Assembly (NCBI GenBank): GCA_007844125.1
Contig: CM017556.1
Coordinates: forward strand, 74,145,635-74,209,634
Reading direction: 5' to 3'
Source of the DNA: Sinonovacula constricta
Lineage: Eukaryota; Mollusca; Bivalvia; Cardiida; Solecurtidae
DNA: 64,000 nucleotides
Part shown: positions 62,769 to 64,000 of the stretch, piece by piece
Layout: every line of letters starts with the position of its first letter
Position numbering within the stretch: the first letter of the stretch is position 1
Program-made: the position numbers and the translations under genes
The notes under the pieces: model-generated
What the model was told of the DNA's origin: nothing
The model's database searches: none
The model's input: the letters and a program-made list of their open reading frames with translations, nothing else

Positions 62769-64000
62769 CTTTATGGTCATTTTTCATTGTTAAGTCAGGA
62801 AATGATTTAGACCACTGTATCTTTGCGTGTTTTGTTTGTCAAGCTTTGCCAAAAACAATTCTATTTCTGTATCAGCAACAGATCATAGTGCTGAAAGGGG
62901 TGAACTTTGTTAAGATACGAATATTTTGAGAAATGTTTGTAGACTGAGATGAGAGATTGGAACATTTACTTGTTGGTTGCCTGGAATAAACTGAGAACTA
63001 TAATTCAACGTAAAAATATTTCCTTTGAGCTACGGCTTTTAAATTTCTTGAAACAGTGTTTGTAAATTTTAAATACTGTGTATAACTTGTCTTTTCATGT
63101 ACTGTTACAGTACCAGTCAAGTTAGTAACTTGTTCTTAAAGGCAAGAAAACATTACCAGTGCATTGGAGGCAATTTTTGGCCCCTATGTTTAGGTGGGCT
63201 TAGTACTGATGGCTTCTATAGTTACTGTTTTTGCAAAGTAAACCGATTTGTTAACATATAATTAAATTTCTTAAACTGTCGGCAATGGACGTCGATGGTA
63301 ATTAGATGTAAAACAAATCTGAACATTAAAATGTGTACATATTAATTAGTGAATAAGTAGGAACAGGGAAGTCGTAACCATAGCAACCATTGATGTAAAT
63401 GAAATATGTGAAAATCATAAGCCTGTATTGAAGTTCACTATTCTAATTAAAGTTGACAAATTTTACATTTAGTAATGAGAAATTAAAATTATGAATAATT
63501 TAACAAGTATAGATTATAGATCCGCCATTTTAAAACCGACGTTATGTCGGCTATACTAAATATTTCCACGGATATCTCTTTCTATTTTAATCAGTATAAA
63601 CCACGAAATTGGTGTGCCAAGCTGATTGCTATTCCCACATGTGCCCGGGTATTGTGATGGTAATTGCCTAGTTTAATTAGGAAAGACAGCCCCTACCTGT
63701 ACTGAACGGAGTTACGTTCCAATCATGATAGCGTGTAAATAATGAAATGATATTTTCAAATGAGCATACTGTTTAATAGAGGATCTGATATGAGTGGTCA
63801 TTAGGTACTGAAAATATGAAACGAGTTTCCTATCGTTTCCGACGAGTTTAATATTTTCAGTACCAAATGACCACGAATATTAGATTCTATTTATCACATA
63901 ACCAAAACTCCAGCTGTTTTTGTTTACAATGCAAAATCTTGTTATAGTATGAACAGATACAGTGCGTAATCATACCTTAACAAAAATACAGGTTTTATCG
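62769..64000. other. Gene-free DNA to the window end
   Basis: No supported exon. One short foldback near 63.8 kb is listed separately. Confidence 0.45.
63782..63887. repeat. Short foldback, 44-bp arms
   Basis: 63782-63825 (GAGTGGTCATTAGGTACTGA, AAATATGAAAC) is inverted at 63843-63887 with few mismatches and a 17-base loop. It would form a stable hairpin. Confidence 0.8.

Overview
The window reads as non-coding, repeat-dominated DNA from an animal nuclear genome, most likely a bivalve mollusc. That taxonomic call is an inference. It rests on AT-rich, intron-like DNA, tRNA-derived SINEs, long GA and TA microsatellites, a decayed Ty3-type retrotransposon, and broken copies of two protein families that I associate with molluscan and other marine-invertebrate genomes. 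There are no operons, rRNA genes, CRISPR arrays or convincing functional tRNA genes. No complete intact host gene is visible; the protein-like stretches are almost all broken or single exons.

Layout. 0.7-3.2 kb: a 46-bp tandem satellite with dyad symmetry. 5.2-8.6 kb: two copies of a TTAA-flanked MITE, one of them split by a LINE tail with a 24-bp target duplication. 6.2-12.3 kb (+): a five-exon relic of a cysteine-rich, RING-like protein gene, with plausible splice sites but in-frame stops and phase breaks. 12.7-14.2 kb: a TTA-flanked Harbinger-like non-autonomous element containing foldback duplications. 14.2-37.6 kb: mainly gene-free AT-rich DNA with scattered SINEs and microsatellites. 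It also holds an inverted, more degraded relative of the 6.2-kb gene at 32.1-33.1 kb. The roughly 290 bp upstream of exon 1 is nearly identical in the two gene copies. 37.6-38.8 kb: a minisatellite built from 12- and 20-bp units. 39.4-41.4 kb: direct repeats and nested inverted-repeat elements. 42.0-42.2 kb: a second tail of the same LINE family.

43.2-48.8 kb (-): a Ty3/gypsy-type retrotransposon with gag, protease, RT, RNase H, integrase and a probable 3' LTR. It is heavily frameshifted, and a CT/GA microsatellite has expanded inside its RT. 50.0-50.6 kb: a CpG-rich promoter-like segment and a THAP-like first exon; a SINE with target duplication sits just beyond its donor site. 50.9-61.1 kb: three copies of a repeat I call R1. 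The middle copy is split by a 4.66-kb element with inverted termini and a CTT flanking duplication. That element carries, on the minus strand, a decayed protein of a PIN/FEN-like (XPG-type) nuclease family. R1 copies elsewhere in the window serve as paralogous empty sites. 61.2-62.4 kb: another TTAA-flanked element. 63.8 kb: a short foldback.

How it works together: most of the visible structure is a stratigraphy of mobile elements inserted into one another. The item most worth pursuing is the 54.2-58.8 kb element, because it ties a recognisable nuclease family to defined transposon ends inside a single sequence.
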